From the NCBI RefSeq assembly GCF_002216145.1, contig NZ_CP022278.1, positions 186,001 to 250,000 of the forward strand: a stretch of 64,000 bases of DNA. The letters run 5' to 3'. A program made the position numbers and the translations under genes. Shown in pieces: positions 26,781 to 35,417 of the stretch. How positions within the stretch are numbered: the first letter of the stretch is position 1; every line of letters starts with the position of its first letter. The DNA comes from Neisseria chenwenguii. GTDB taxonomy: Bacteria > Pseudomonadota > Gammaproteobacteria > Burkholderiales > Neisseriaceae. The notes beneath the pieces are model-generated. The model was not told the DNA's origin, made no database searches, and was given only the letters and a program-made list of their open reading frames with translations.

Positions 26781-26923
26781 CACGGCTACTCTTTTTGTCT
26801 ATGCGCTTTTGGGGAAATTATTTGACTTAGTTTAAAGTTTCCGTGGGTTTTGTCTGACGCATTTTTTGAAAAAACATCAAACCACGATTTAAATCAAATA
26901 ATGTGTTTTTATTTTGTTTTCCA

Positions 26924-26954
26924 TGTAACTAAATTACAAAATTGGGACTATAAT
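26924..26954 (+). promoter_or_regulatory. HexR operator and edd promoter
   Basis: TGTAACTAAATTACA (26924-26938) is a near-perfect match to the HexR palindrome known from proteobacteria. It overlaps the expected -35 region of a TATAAT -10 at 26949-26954, a repressor-like arrangement. Release by keto-deoxy-phosphogluconate would then turn on edd-eda. Confidence 0.7.
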
Positions 26955-27023
26955 ATTGGTAAACTAATTTTCAGACGGCCTTAAGCCGCCACAAACCTGC
27001 TACCTTCCGAAAGGAATGCCATC

Positions 27024-28859
27024 ATGAATTTTCCGTCTATCCATCCTAAACTGGCCGAAATTACCGAGCGTATCATCGAGCGCAGCCGCCCAACCCGCGA
27101 GAAATACCTCGCCAAAATCCACAGCGCCAAACAGGTCGGCCGCTTGGAGCGCAACCAGCTCGGTTGCAGCAACTTGGCGCACGGCTACGCTTCCATGCCC
27201 AAAACCATCAAAATCGAAATGTTGCAGGAAACCGTACCCAATTTAGGCATCATTACCGCCTACAACGACATGGTTTCCGCCCACCAGCCGTTTAAAGATT
27301 TTCCCGACTGGATTAAAGACGAAGCGCACAAAAACGGCGCCACCGCCCAAGTCGCCGGCGGCACACCCGCCATGTGCGACGGCATCACGCAAGGCTATGC
27401 CGGCATGGAGCTTTCGCTGTTTTCCCGCGACGTAATCGCCATGAGTACCGCCGTCGGTATGTCGCACCAAATGTTCGACGGCGGCCTGTATATGGGCGTG
27501 TGCGACAAAATCGTACCGGGCTTGATGATCGGTGCATTGTCGTTCGGCCATATTCCTGCCGTTTTTCTGCCCGCCGGCCCGATGTCCAGTGGCATCGGCA
27601 ACAAAGAAAAAGCCCGCACCCGCCAGCTGTTTGCCGAAGGCAAAGTCGGCCGCGATGCGCTGTTGGAAAGCGAAATGGGTTCTTACCACAGCCCCGGCAC
27701 CTGCACTTTCTACGGCACGGCAAACTCTAACCAAATGATGATGGAAATGATGGGCGTACACCTGCCTGCCGCCGCGTTTGTCCATCCCTACACCGACCTG
27801 CGCGAAGCGCTAACCCGCTACGGCGCCGCCCATTTGGCGCAAGGCATCCGCAACGGCACCGCCGTGCCGCTCGGCGAAATGCTGACTGAAAAATCCTTCA
27901 TCAACGCCCTGATCGGCCTGATGTCCACCGGAGGCTCGACCAACCACACCATGCACCTCGTCGCCATGGCGCGCGCAGCCGGCGTGATTCTCAACTGGGA
28001 TGACTTCGATGAAATCTCAGCCATCATTCCGCTGCTCATCCGCGTTTACCCCAACGGCAAAGCCGACGTCAACCACTTTACTGCGGCGGGCGGTTTGCCG
28101 TTTGTCATCCGCGAGCTGCTCAATGCCGGCCTGTTGCATAACGACGTCGAAACCGTGGTCGGCCGCGGTATGCACCACTACACCAAAGAGCCGTTCCTTA
28201 TTGACGGCAAACTCGAATGGCGCGAAGCGCCCGCAGAAAGCGGCAACGACGACATTCTGCGCAAAGCCGACAATCCGTTCTCGCCCGACGGTGGTTTGCG
28301 CCTGATGAAAGGCAACATCGGCCGCGGCGTGATTAAAGTGTCCGCCGTGCGCGAAGGCTGCCGCGTGATTGAAGCGCCTGCCATCGTGTTCAACGACCAG
28401 CGCGAAGTATTGGCCGCATTCGAACGCGGTGAGCTGGAAAAAGACTTCGTCTGCGTCGTCCGCTATCAAGGCCCTCGTGCCAACGGTATGCCCGAGTTGC
28501 ACAAACTGACCCCGCCTTTGGGTATTCTGCAAGACCGCGGCTTTAAAGTTGCGCTGCTGACCGACGGCCGTATGTCCGGCGCATCCGGCAAAGTACCCGC
28601 CGCCATCCACATGACCCCTGAAGCCCTGATGGGCGGCAACATTGCCAAAATCCGCACCGGCGATTTAATCCGTTTCGATTCGATTACCGGCGAACTCAAC
28701 ATCTTGGTCAACGAAGCCGAATGGAACGCGCGCGAAGCCGAAAAAATCGACCTGAGCGCCAACCAGCAAGGTTGCGGACGCGAACTGTTTGCCAATTTCC
28801 GCAGCATGACCAGCAGCGCAGAAACCGGCGCCATGAGCTTCGGCGGCGAATTTGCCTGA
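27024..28859 (+). CDS. edd: Phosphogluconate dehydratase
   Basis: Key Entner-Doudoroff enzyme that makes 2-keto-3-deoxy-6-phosphogluconate. 611 residues, IlvD/Edd family with the Fe-S cluster cysteines visible in the Asn/Cys regions (GTPAMCDGITQG, SPGTCTFYGTANSN) and the C-terminal TDGRMSGASGKVPAAIH motif. A GAAAGGAA site lies 8 bases before the ATG. Followed 94 bp later by eda. Confidence 0.97.
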   Translation: MNFPSIHPKLAEITERIIERSRPTREKYLAKIHSAKQVGRLERNQLGCSNLAHGYASMPKTIKIEMLQETVPNLGIITAYNDMVSAHQPFKDFPDWIKDEAHKNGATAQVAGGTPAMCDGITQGYAGMELSLFSRDVIAMSTAVGMSHQMFDGGLYMGVCDKIVPGLMIGALSFGHIPAVFLPAGPMSSGIGNKEKARTRQLFAEGKVGRDALLESEMGSYHSPGTCTFYGTANSNQMMMEMMGVHLPAAAFVHPYTDLREALTRYGAAHLAQGIRNGTAVPLGEMLTEKSFINALIGLMSTGGSTNHTMHLVAMARAAGVILNWDDFDEISAIIPLLIRVYPNGKADVNHFTAAGGLPFVIRELLNAGLLHNDVETVVGRGMHHYTKEPFLIDGKLEWREAPAESGNDDILRKADNPFSPDGGLRLMKGNIGRGVIKVSAVREGCRVIEAPAIVFNDQREVLAAFERGELEKDFVCVVRYQGPRANGMPELHKLTPPLGILQDRGFKVALLTDGRMSGASGKVPAAIHMTPEALMGGNIAKIRTGDLIRFDSITGELNILVNEAEWNAREAEKIDLSANQQGCGRELFANFRSMTSSAETGAMSFGGEFA

Positions 28860-28953
28860 TGCCAAACATTCAGACGGCCATTATCGACATCAGGTCGTCT
28901 GAATTTTTTTACCGCCTCATTTTTACTTTACCGCTTTATTCAGGAGTATTGAT

Positions 28954-29598
28954 ATGTCCAAACTGACCCCGCGCGAAATCCTGCAAGCAGGCCGTGTTGT
29001 TCCCGTTATCGCGATTGACGACATCGAAACTGCCGTCGATTTGGCACACGCCCTCGTCGAAGGCGGCATCCCCACCCTCGAAATTACCCTGCGCACCGAA
29101 CACGGCCTCGAAGCCATCCGCCGCATCAAACGCGAAGTCAAAGGCGCGATTGTCGGCGCCGGTACCGTCGTCAACGGCGAACAGCTCAAACAGGTGGCCG
29201 ACGCCGGCGCCGAATTCGCCATCAGCCCGGGTTTCAACATCAAACTCGCCCAGGCCGCGCAAACCATGGCCGGCAGCATCCACATGATTCCCGGCATCGC
29301 CACCCCGGGTGAACTGATGCTGGCTTTGGAACACGGCATCGACACCCTGAAACTGTTCCCTGCCGAAGTCGTCGGCGGCAAAGCCATGCTCAAAGCCCTC
29401 TACGGCCCGTTTGCCGACGTGCGCTTCTGCCCGACCGGCGGCATCACCCCCCAATCCGCCCCCGAATACCTCGCCCTGCCTAATGTATTGTGTGTCGGCG
29501 GCACATGGCTGACCCCGAAAGACGCCGTAAAAAATCGCGATTGGAACACCATTACCAAGCTGGCCAAAGAAGCGGCCGCGCTTCAGCCGGCTAAGTAA
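28954..29598 (+). CDS. eda: KDPG aldolase (2-keto-3-deoxy-6-phosphogluconate aldolase)
   Basis: Splits KDPG into pyruvate and glyceraldehyde 3-phosphate. 214 residues, class I aldolase. The RVVPVI start, the catalytic Glu region PTLEITLRTEHG, GAGTVVN and the Schiff-base lysine in TLKLFPAEVVGG are all visible, with RFCPTGGI near residue 160. Preceded by CAGGAG. Ends the edd-eda transcript, which is closed by a 21-bp stem at 29731-29782. Confidence 0.97.
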   Translation: MSKLTPREILQAGRVVPVIAIDDIETAVDLAHALVEGGIPTLEITLRTEHGLEAIRRIKREVKGAIVGAGTVVNGEQLKQVADAGAEFAISPGFNIKLAQAAQTMAGSIHMIPGIATPGELMLALEHGIDTLKLFPAEVVGGKAMLKALYGPFADVRFCPTGGITPQSAPEYLALPNVLCVGGTWLTPKDAVKNRDWNTITKLAKEAAALQPAK

Positions 29599-29641
29599 CT
29601 ATTTGATTTCATCTTAAAATTGCCGGCAAAACAAACCACTA

Positions 29642-29698
29642 TAGGCCGGGCTTCAGCTTGGCGTACCCGCTTACTTTGCCGGGCTGAAACCCGGCCTA
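29642..29698. repeat. REP-like long inverted repeat
   Basis: TAGGCCGGGCTTCAGC at the left is mirrored by GCTGAAACCCGGCCTA at the right around a 25-base middle. It is two inverted REP-like units of the kind seen at 9974 and 37414. Confidence 0.6.
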
Positions 29699-29730
29699 CA
29701 CAGTTTTTTTAAGTCGTTTCGGCATCTCAA

Positions 29731-29782
29731 AAGGCCGTCTGAAAAGTTTGACGAACAACGTTCAAACTTTTCAGACGGCCTT
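29731..29782 (+). terminator. Terminator of edd-eda, extended inverted uptake pair
   Basis: AAGGCCGTCTGAAAAGTTTGA pairs perfectly with its downstream reverse complement (29762-29782) over 21 bp with a 10-base loop. The stem goes well beyond the uptake core. Confidence 0.85.
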
Positions 29783-29921
29783 ATATTTCAAATCTTTATC
29801 AAAACGACCTCTACGCGGACAAAAATTGTTTACAGGGAAACCCGCACAAAAATGCAACCAAGCCCGCAAACAAACAGCCGTCTGAAAACCGGTTTCCCGG
29901 CTTTTCAGACGGGCTCAATCT

Positions 29922-30128
29922 TCATTTGTTCAACACAAAAAACTCAATCAAAACATTCTTAAAAATAAAGCCGAACACGCCGAAGCCCAAGACGAAAAAC
30001 AGCATAAACATCCCGAATTTGCCCGCTTTCGATTCTTTACCCAGCTTCCAGACGATAAAACCCAAAAACAAAATCAAACCCGTCAGGCAGATTTTCAGCG
30101 CCCAATCGGAAAACTCAGCCTCACTCAT
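29922..30128 (-). CDS. Small membrane protein, DUF2788-like
   Basis: 68-residue protein starting MSEAEFSDWALKICLTG with two hydrophobic helices (about 11-27 and 39-58) separated by a charged KLGKESKAGKFG loop. The sequence fits the DUF2788 family of short proteobacterial inner-membrane proteins, whose function is unknown. A Correia-type element lies 30 bp upstream of the start, where it could influence expression. Confidence 0.75.
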   Translation of the reverse strand: MSEAEFSDWALKICLTGLILFLGFIVWKLGKESKAGKFGMFMLFFVLGFGVFGFIFKNVLIEFFVLNK

Positions 30129-30158
30129 TGCATTATCCTTTTGATGTGTATGAATTTT

Positions 30159-30313
30159 TAATGAATTAAAATAAAAAATCCACTTCGTTGGCTGCGGCAG
30201 GGCTCAAAGAGGACGATTCACTAAGGCGCCGAAGCGCCAAGTTCATCTGTCCCGTACTAACCGTGTTGTCTGCACCTTGCCGCCTTGTATCTTTCTTATT
30301 TTATTTCACTATA
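30159..30313 (+). repeat. Correia-type repeat element, copy 3 (about 155 bp)
   Basis: Same orientation and nearly the same sequence as the copy at 6171-6325 (core CACTTCGTTGGCTGCGGC and GGCGCCGAAGCGCC). The left end is slightly degraded (TAATGAATT instead of TAGTGAATT). It lies between metZ and the DUF2788 gene. Confidence 0.85.
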
Positions 30314-30319
30314 ATTTAA

Positions 30320-30358
30320 AGGCCGTCTGAAAAACCGTTTCCATTTTTCAGACGGCCT
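30320..30358 (-). terminator. Inverted uptake-sequence terminator of metZ
   Basis: AGGCCGTCTGAAAAA and TTTTTCAGACGGCCT form a 15-bp perfect stem just beyond the metZ stop. Confidence 0.8.
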
Positions 30359-30364
30359 GCCCAC

Positions 30365-31531
30365 TTAAGCCATCGCCTGCTGCAAATCGGCAATCAAATC
30401 ATCGGTATATTCCAAACCGACGGCAAGGCGCAGCAAGCCCGGCTGAATGCCCGAAGCCTGCTTGTCTTCGGGGCTCATGCGGCCGTGGGTAGTGGTCCAC
30501 GGGTGGGTAATGGTGGAGCGCACGTCGCCCAGATTGGCCGTTTTGGAAAACAGTTCCACATGGTCGATGACTTTCCACGCCGCGGCTTGGTCGGCGACTT
30601 CAAAGCCGACCACGATGCCGCCGCCGTTTTGCTGCGTTTTCACTAAATCCGCCTGCGGATGGTCGGGCATGCCGGAATAGTAAACCGCTTTGACCTGCGG
30701 CTGCGCCTGCAACCATTTCGCCACTTTCAGCGCGCCGGCAAACTGTTTTTCCATGCGCACCGACAGCGTTTCCACGCCGCTCAGCAGCGTCCATGCGGTA
30801 AACGGTGACATCGCCAGCCCGCAGGCATTGCTGAACACCGCAACCTGCGTCATCAGTTCGTCCGAACCCGACAACACGCCGCCCATCACGCGGCCGTGAC
30901 CGTCCACCGCTTTCGTCGCCGACTGCACCGAAATATCCGCGCCTAGCGCCAGCGGCTGCTGGCCGTAGGGCGACATAAAGCTGTTGTCCACCACCAAAAG
31001 TGCGCCGGCTTTGTGCGCCATATCCGCCAGCGCGCGCAAATCGGCCACTTCTCCCAGCGGATTGGACGGCGTTTCCAAGAAAAACAGCTTGGTGTTTTTC
31101 TTCAACGCCGCCTGCCATTCGGCCAAATCGGTTTGCGAAACATAGGTCACTTCAATACCGAATTTCGCCACCACACCGTTGAGAAAACCCACGGTCGTGC
31201 CGAACAGGCTGCGGCTGGAAACGATATGGTCTCCTGCTTTCAAAAAAGTGAGCAACGACGCCAAAATCGCCGACATCCCCGTCGAAGTTGCCACCGAACG
31301 CTCTGCGCCTTCCAGTGCCGAAATGCGCTGCTCAAATGCCGCAATCGTCGGATTGGCGGTACGGGTGTAGGTAAAGCCTTTGATTTCTTTGGCAAACAAT
31401 GCCGCGCCCTGTTCCGCGCTGTCAAACATAAAACTGCTGGTCAGAAACAGCGCCTGATTGTGTTCGCGGTATTCGGTCTGCTCTTTGCCGCCGCGGATGG
31501 CAAGGGTTTGCGGGTGGAGTTTTTTGGTCAT
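30365..31531 (-). CDS. metZ: O-succinylhomoserine sulfhydrylase
   Basis: PLP enzyme that makes homocysteine from O-succinylhomoserine and sulfide. 388 residues of the Cys/Met metabolism family. SRSLFGTT and VDNSFMSPYGQQPLALGADI surround the cofactor site, and the Schiff-base lysine is in SATKAVDGHGRVMGG (about 205). The LFLTSSFMFDSAEQGAALF start favours MetZ over cystathionine synthases. Single gene. Confidence 0.92.
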   Translation of the reverse strand: MTKKLHPQTLAIRGGKEQTEYREHNQALFLTSSFMFDSAEQGAALFAKEIKGFTYTRTANPTIAAFEQRISALEGAERSVATSTGMSAILASLLTFLKAGDHIVSSRSLFGTTVGFLNGVVAKFGIEVTYVSQTDLAEWQAALKKNTKLFFLETPSNPLGEVADLRALADMAHKAGALLVVDNSFMSPYGQQPLALGADISVQSATKAVDGHGRVMGGVLSGSDELMTQVAVFSNACGLAMSPFTAWTLLSGVETLSVRMEKQFAGALKVAKWLQAQPQVKAVYYSGMPDHPQADLVKTQQNGGGIVVGFEVADQAAAWKVIDHVELFSKTANLGDVRSTITHPWTTTHGRMSPEDKQASGIQPGLLRLAVGLEYTDDLIADLQQAMA

Positions 31532-31675
31532 CGTTGTTCCAATCTGAATCTTGATACGGAGGCCGTCTGAAAACAGAATGCGCCGACGGCTGATTAAATT
31601 GTTAACATTTTGCGCCTGTTTGAACAGGGTTTCAAGGCTTCTCCGGATTTTGTCGAGCAGTTGCGCCGCAATAAA

Positions 31676-31724
31676 AGGCCGTCTGAAATTCGATTACCCG
31701 CGTAATCGGATTTTTCAGACGGCC
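31676..31724 (-). terminator. Terminator after the DUF3465 gene
   Basis: AGGCCGTCTGAAA and its inverted copy, extended by CGATTAC / GTAATCG around a 4-base loop. Uptake pair fused with an additional inner stem. Confidence 0.75.
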
Positions 31725-31731
31725 TGATGTT

Positions 31732-32241
31732 TTACTGATAAACCTGCCCGTTGTGTTTCAGCCAGCCGTCGGCGTGACGGCCTTGCGGGTCGTGGTGCGT
31801 CCAATGAATGACGCCGCCTTGCTGCGACCATTCGTATTCGCCGTTAAACGCGACTGTGTCGCCTTTTTTCAAGCCTTTGATTTTGGGGGCGAGGTCGATG
31901 TTGTGGGCAACGAGCAAAGATTGCCCGCCGGAAAGTTTGAGGATGAAACGCTGATGGCGCGAGCCTTTGTTGTCGTCGGGCAGGGTTTTGGCAACCGTGC
32001 CTTCGCCTTCGATTTGGATGTTGCTGCGCTGCTTGTCGTACGCTTCCTGCAAAATCTGCTCGAAACCGTCGGAACCGCCGCTTTGCGCAGTTTGGCCGTC
32101 TGAATTTCCGCCCGGTCGTTGGGAAACGGCCTGCGTCTGCTGCGCGGGCGTGCGGTTTTCAGACGGCCTGAGAAACTTCTGATAGCCGAACACGGCCAGC
32201 GCGGCGACGGCAATCAGTATCCATTTTTGAGTCTGTTTCAT
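31732..32241 (-). CDS. DUF3465-like membrane-anchored protein
   Basis: 169 residues: a short N-terminal membrane anchor or uncleaved signal (about 7-20), a Gln/Ser/Gly-rich linker (about 27-60) and a compact C-terminal domain (about 75-165; FILKLSGGQSLLVAHNIDLAP, WTHHDPQGRHADGWL) that fits the DUF3465 family of OB-like periplasmic proteins. Function unknown. An uptake sequence is translated as RPSEN just after the anchor. The start is 3 bp beyond the stop of the upstream gene, so the two form an operon. Confidence 0.75.
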   Translation of the reverse strand: MKQTQKWILIAVAALAVFGYQKFLRPSENRTPAQQTQAVSQRPGGNSDGQTAQSGGSDGFEQILQEAYDKQRSNIQIEGEGTVAKTLPDDNKGSRHQRFILKLSGGQSLLVAHNIDLAPKIKGLKKGDTVAFNGEYEWSQQGGVIHWTHHDPQGRHADGWLKHNGQVYQ

Positions 32242-32244
32242 GGC

Positions 32245-33021
32245 TTAACGCTTGAATTTCATTTCGCTTTTGATGTCGGCCATCACGCGCTTGAGGTTGT
32301 GTTCCAACACTTCTTCAACCAACTGCGGCGCCTGCTCGTTGAGATTTTGCTGAAGCTGGTAGGTAAACAACGCCATCTGCTTTTGAAGGGCGACGCGGAT
32401 CATGCCGTTGACGGCGTCGGTCAGGTGCGGGCGCAGGCGTTTGATGAGGCGCTCGGTCAATTCCTGCTCGGAAAGGCAGAACACTTCTTTACGGCCGATA
32501 ACCTGCGGATTCAAAACGTTAATCGGAACGGCGATGGGCATATCGGGCACGTCGCTGCCGTCTGAAAGGGTTTGCTCGGTTTCGTCAAACGTGATTTCGC
32601 TGTTTTGCGGCTCGGGAAATTCGACGGTTTGGCGCTTGGGGTTGAACCAAACGGTGCGCGTAGACTCGATTTGTTTTTCCGATGCGCTCATTTGCAGCGA
32701 ATTTTGCGCGCTAACCCAGTTTTCCTGAAGCAGCACCATATCGTCGGTTTCGACGTTTTCTTCCTGAGCCAGCTCGGCGTTGTGCTCTTCCTGCCATTTG
32801 AGCAGGTATTCGTGCAGCACTTTTTCACGCTCGCGCGCGTCGAGCTTGCGGGCTTCGCGTTCGCGCTCGCGAGCGCTCGGCTCGGGCGAGGCTTTGATCA
32901 GCGGGGCGTGTGTGTAGGGGGCGTTGATTTGGCGGGTCTGGCGCAGCTTTTCCAGCCGGCTTTCCCAGTCGAAATTTTCTTCTTCGGTTTGTGCGGAAGA
33001 TTCGGTGTGTTCGTTGCTCAT
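32245..33021 (-). CDS. Conserved hypothetical protein, charged and helical
   Basis: Start chosen at 33021 (MSNEHTESSAQTEEENFDW); upstream in-frame codons would add a mostly hydrophobic stretch without an SD. 258 residues, no membrane segment. A very Arg/Glu-rich helical segment (REREREARKLDAREREK, about 55-75) suggests a coiled coil, and the C-terminal 90 residues are predicted helical with many Leu and Gln. I do not recognise a characterised family. It is followed within 3 bp by the DUF3465 gene. Confidence 0.7.
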   Translation of the reverse strand: MSNEHTESSAQTEEENFDWESRLEKLRQTRQINAPYTHAPLIKASPEPSAREREREARKLDAREREKVLHEYLLKWQEEHNAELAQEENVETDDMVLLQENWVSAQNSLQMSASEKQIESTRTVWFNPKRQTVEFPEPQNSEITFDETEQTLSDGSDVPDMPIAVPINVLNPQVIGRKEVFCLSEQELTERLIKRLRPHLTDAVNGMIRVALQKQMALFTYQLQQNLNEQAPQLVEEVLEHNLKRVMADIKSEMKFKR

Positions 33022-33097
33022 TTTCTGACCCATAAAAAACAGGCAAACCGCTCGGTTTGCTATAATCGGCATTTTATCAGATTCCTAAGGAACTATC

Positions 33098-33349
33098 ATG
33101 AACAGCATCGAAGAGCGCCTCGAATATTTGGAAGAATCCAACGATGTTTTGCGGATGCAGAACCATGTGCTCGCGACCGCGCTCAAGGGCTTGATTCGCG
33201 CGCTGCCGCCGGAAACTGCCAACGACGCGGTCGAATCCATCCAATTCGCCTTTGAAGACGCGCTGGCAGAATTGAGCTACGAAGACAGCCCGCACACGGA
33301 TTTGTTCCACGACGTAACCTACGCGTTTTTCCGCGAAAAAGAACGTTAA
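33098..33349 (+). CDS. Small conserved protein with N-terminal coiled coil
   Basis: 83 residues, behind a TAAGGAA site and a TATAAT at 33060. The first 35 residues (IEERLEYLEESNDVLRMQN) have heptad-like Leu spacing reminiscent of SlyX-type small coiled-coil proteins; the second half is acidic and ends FFREKER. No membrane segment or known domain. Divergent from the helical protein gene upstream. Function unknown. Confidence 0.65.
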   Translation: MNSIEERLEYLEESNDVLRMQNHVLATALKGLIRALPPETANDAVESIQFAFEDALAELSYEDSPHTDLFHDVTYAFFREKER

Positions 33350-33430
33350 CCGTGATGCAATAAAAGCGCTGGCTTTTTGTTAACTTATGCTAAAATCGTG
33401 TTTTATTTTTCCACTTCCAAAGGATTGTTT

Positions 33431-34261
33431 ATGAACATGAAAAAATGGATTACCGCCGCCTTGGCCTGCTCGGCGCTGGCGCTCGCCGGCTGCGGCGGCC
33501 AAAGTAAAGACGCCTCGGCCCCCGCCGAACCGGGCAAAACCTACCGCGTGGCGATGAACGCCGAATTTGCGCCGTTTGAATCGCGCGATTCCGCCGGCAA
33601 AATCGAAGGCTTCGACATCGACTTGATGAACGCCATGGCCAAAGCGGGCAACTTCAAAGTGGAATACAAACACCAACCCTGGGAAAGCCTGTTTCCCGCG
33701 CTGAAAAACGGCGATGCCGATTTGGTCATGTCGGGCGTCACCATTACCGACGAGCGCAAACAGTCTATAGATTTTACCGATCCGTATTTTGAAATCACCC
33801 AAGTGGTTTTGGTGCCGCAGGGCAAAAAAGTCGCCTCTTCGGAAGATTTGAAAAAACTGAATAAAGTCGGCGTCGTTACCGGCTACACCGGCGACTTTTC
33901 CGTTTCCAAACTTTTGGGCAACGACAACCCGAAAATCGCCCGCTTCGAAACCGTACCGCTCGTGATTAAAGAGCTGGAAAACGGCGGTTTGGATGCCGTT
34001 GTCAGCGACAGCGCCGTCATCGCCAACTATGTGAAAAACAATCCGACCAAAGGCATGGACTTCCTGACACTGCCCGATTTCACCATTGAAAACTACGGCA
34101 TCGCCGCCCGCAAAGGCGATGAGGCCACGGTTAAAATGCTGAACGATGCGCTGAGAAAAGTACGCGAAAGCGGCGAATACGACAAAATTCACGCCAAATA
34201 TTTTGCCGAAGAAGACAAAAAAACCGCTGAAGGCAAAAACGCAAGCGAAGCAAAAAAGTAA
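33431..34261 (+). CDS. Amino-acid ABC transporter substrate-binding lipoprotein
   Basis: Start at the ATG 33431 behind AAAGGA; in-frame codons upstream lie in the promoter region. 276 residues. The signal peptide ends in lipobox LALAGC, so the mature protein is a lipoprotein. The domain is SBP_bac_3 (family 3): RVAMNAEFAPFESRD, GFDIDLMNAMAK, DLVMSGVTITDERKQSIDFTDPYF, the class that binds polar amino acids such as arginine, histidine or cystine. The last 25 residues are a Lys/Glu/Ala tail. No permease or ATPase genes are adjacent, so it may work with components encoded elsewhere. Confidence 0.92.
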   Translation: MNMKKWITAALACSALALAGCGGQSKDASAPAEPGKTYRVAMNAEFAPFESRDSAGKIEGFDIDLMNAMAKAGNFKVEYKHQPWESLFPALKNGDADLVMSGVTITDERKQSIDFTDPYFEITQVVLVPQGKKVASSEDLKKLNKVGVVTGYTGDFSVSKLLGNDNPKIARFETVPLVIKELENGGLDAVVSDSAVIANYVKNNPTKGMDFLTLPDFTIENYGIAARKGDEATVKMLNDALRKVRESGEYDKIHAKYFAEEDKKTAEGKNASEAKK

Positions 34262-34283
34262 TGTGATTTAAGCGTTTAAAAAG

Positions 34284-34316
34284 CAAAGGCCGTCTGAAAA
34301 TATTCAGACGGCCTTT
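34284..34316. terminator. Bidirectional uptake-sequence terminator overlapping the argF stop
   Basis: AAAAGGCCGTCTGAA(A) and TTCAGACGGCCTTTT form a stem between the convergent binding-protein gene and argF. The right arm contains the last codons and stop of argF. Confidence 0.8.
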
Positions 34317-35332
34317 TGATTTTGCAAAGCCCCGGCCTTATTCCCCAGCGCCGCGACCATCACCGCTTTAATCGTGTGCATACGGTTTTCGGCCTGGTCG
34401 AACACAATGCTGGCTCCGCTTTCAAACACCTCTTCCGTCACTTCCACGCCGTTTAAGCCGAAGGTTTCGTAAATCCATTCGCCGACGGTAGTCTCGCGGT
34501 TGTGAAACGCGGGCAGGCAGTGCATGAATTTCACGTCGGGATTGCCCGAAGCCGCCATCAGTTCGGGGGTAACGCGGTAGGCCTTGAGCAAGTCGATACG
34601 CTCCTGCCATACTTCTTTCGGCTCGCCCATGCTGACCCACACGTCGGTATGGATAAAGTCCACGCCTTTTACCGCTTCTTCCGCGCTTTCGGTCAACGTG
34701 ATTTTCGCGCCGGTTTCGGCGGCCACGGCCTGCGCTTGGGCGATGATGTTTTCAGACGGCCACAAGGCTTTCGGCGCACCGATGCGCACGTCCATGCCCA
34801 GTTTTGCGCCCAAAATCAGCAGCGAATTGGCCATGTTGTAGCGCGCGTCGCCGACGTAGGCATAGGCTACTTGGTTCAACGGTTTGTCGCTGTGTTCCTG
34901 CATGGTCAGAGCGTCGGCCAGCATCTGGGTGGGGTGGAACTCGTTGGTCAGGCCGTTGAACACCGGCACGCCTGCGTATTTCGCCAGTTCTTCGACCACT
35001 TCCTGCCCGAAGCCGCGGTATTCGATGCCGTCGTACATGCGCCCCAACACGCGCGCAGTGTCTTTGATGCTTTCCTTATGCCCGATTTGGCTGCCGGTCG
35101 GTTCGAGATAGGTTACGCCCGCGCCCTGATCGCGCGCGGCCACTTCAAACGCGCAACGCGTGCGGGTAGAGGTTTTTTCAAAAATCAGGGCGATGTTTTT
35201 GCCTTTCATTTTCTGCACTTCATTACCTGCTTTTTTGGCGGCTTTGAGTTCGGCGGCCAGTTGCAGATAATGCAGGATTTCGTCTTGGGTAAAATCTAAG
35301 AGCTTGAGAAAATGGCGGTTTTTGAGGTTCAT
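34304..35332 (-). CDS. argF: Ornithine carbamoyltransferase
   Basis: Makes citrulline from ornithine and carbamoyl phosphate in arginine synthesis. 342 residues including a short C-terminal extension. Carbamoyl-phosphate loop [32 protein letters not shown] and the ornithine loop [11 protein letters not shown] are intact. The TGA stop lies in an uptake sequence so the protein ends -NQKAV, and the stop is part of the terminator hairpin. An internal uptake sequence is translated as WPSEN. Confidence 0.96.
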   Translation of the reverse strand: MNLKNRHFLKLLDFTQDEILHYLQLAAELKAAKKAGNEVQKMKGKNIALIFEKTSTRTRCAFEVAARDQGAGVTYLEPTGSQIGHKESIKDTARVLGRMYDGIEYRGFGQEVVEELAKYAGVPVFNGLTNEFHPTQMLADALTMQEHSDKPLNQVAYAYVGDARYNMANSLLILGAKLGMDVRIGAPKALWPSENIIAQAQAVAAETGAKITLTESAEEAVKGVDFIHTDVWVSMGEPKEVWQERIDLLKAYRVTPELMAASGNPDVKFMHCLPAFHNRETTVGEWIYETFGLNGVEVTEEVFESGASIVFDQAENRMHTIKAVMVAALGNKAGALQNQKAV

Positions 35333-35417
35333 TTCGTTCTCTCTGTCATCATGTTTTCAAATGGATTTCAAAATATTTTTTCAGACGGCCTGATGAAAGG
35401 CAAGGCCGTCTGAAACG

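Larger units (their letters stand above)
26611..27023. other. Divergent zwf-edd control region
   Basis: 413 bp, AT-rich, with two HexR-like operators and the edd promoter. A uptake half-site lies near 26970. No gene is supported in it. Confidence 0.7.
29599..29921. other. Intergenic region after eda with REP-like repeat and terminators
   Basis: 323 bp. Contains the REP-like inverted repeat, a strong terminator hairpin, and an inverted uptake pair near 29878-29912 that can end the DUF2788 gene. No gene seen. Confidence 0.65.
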
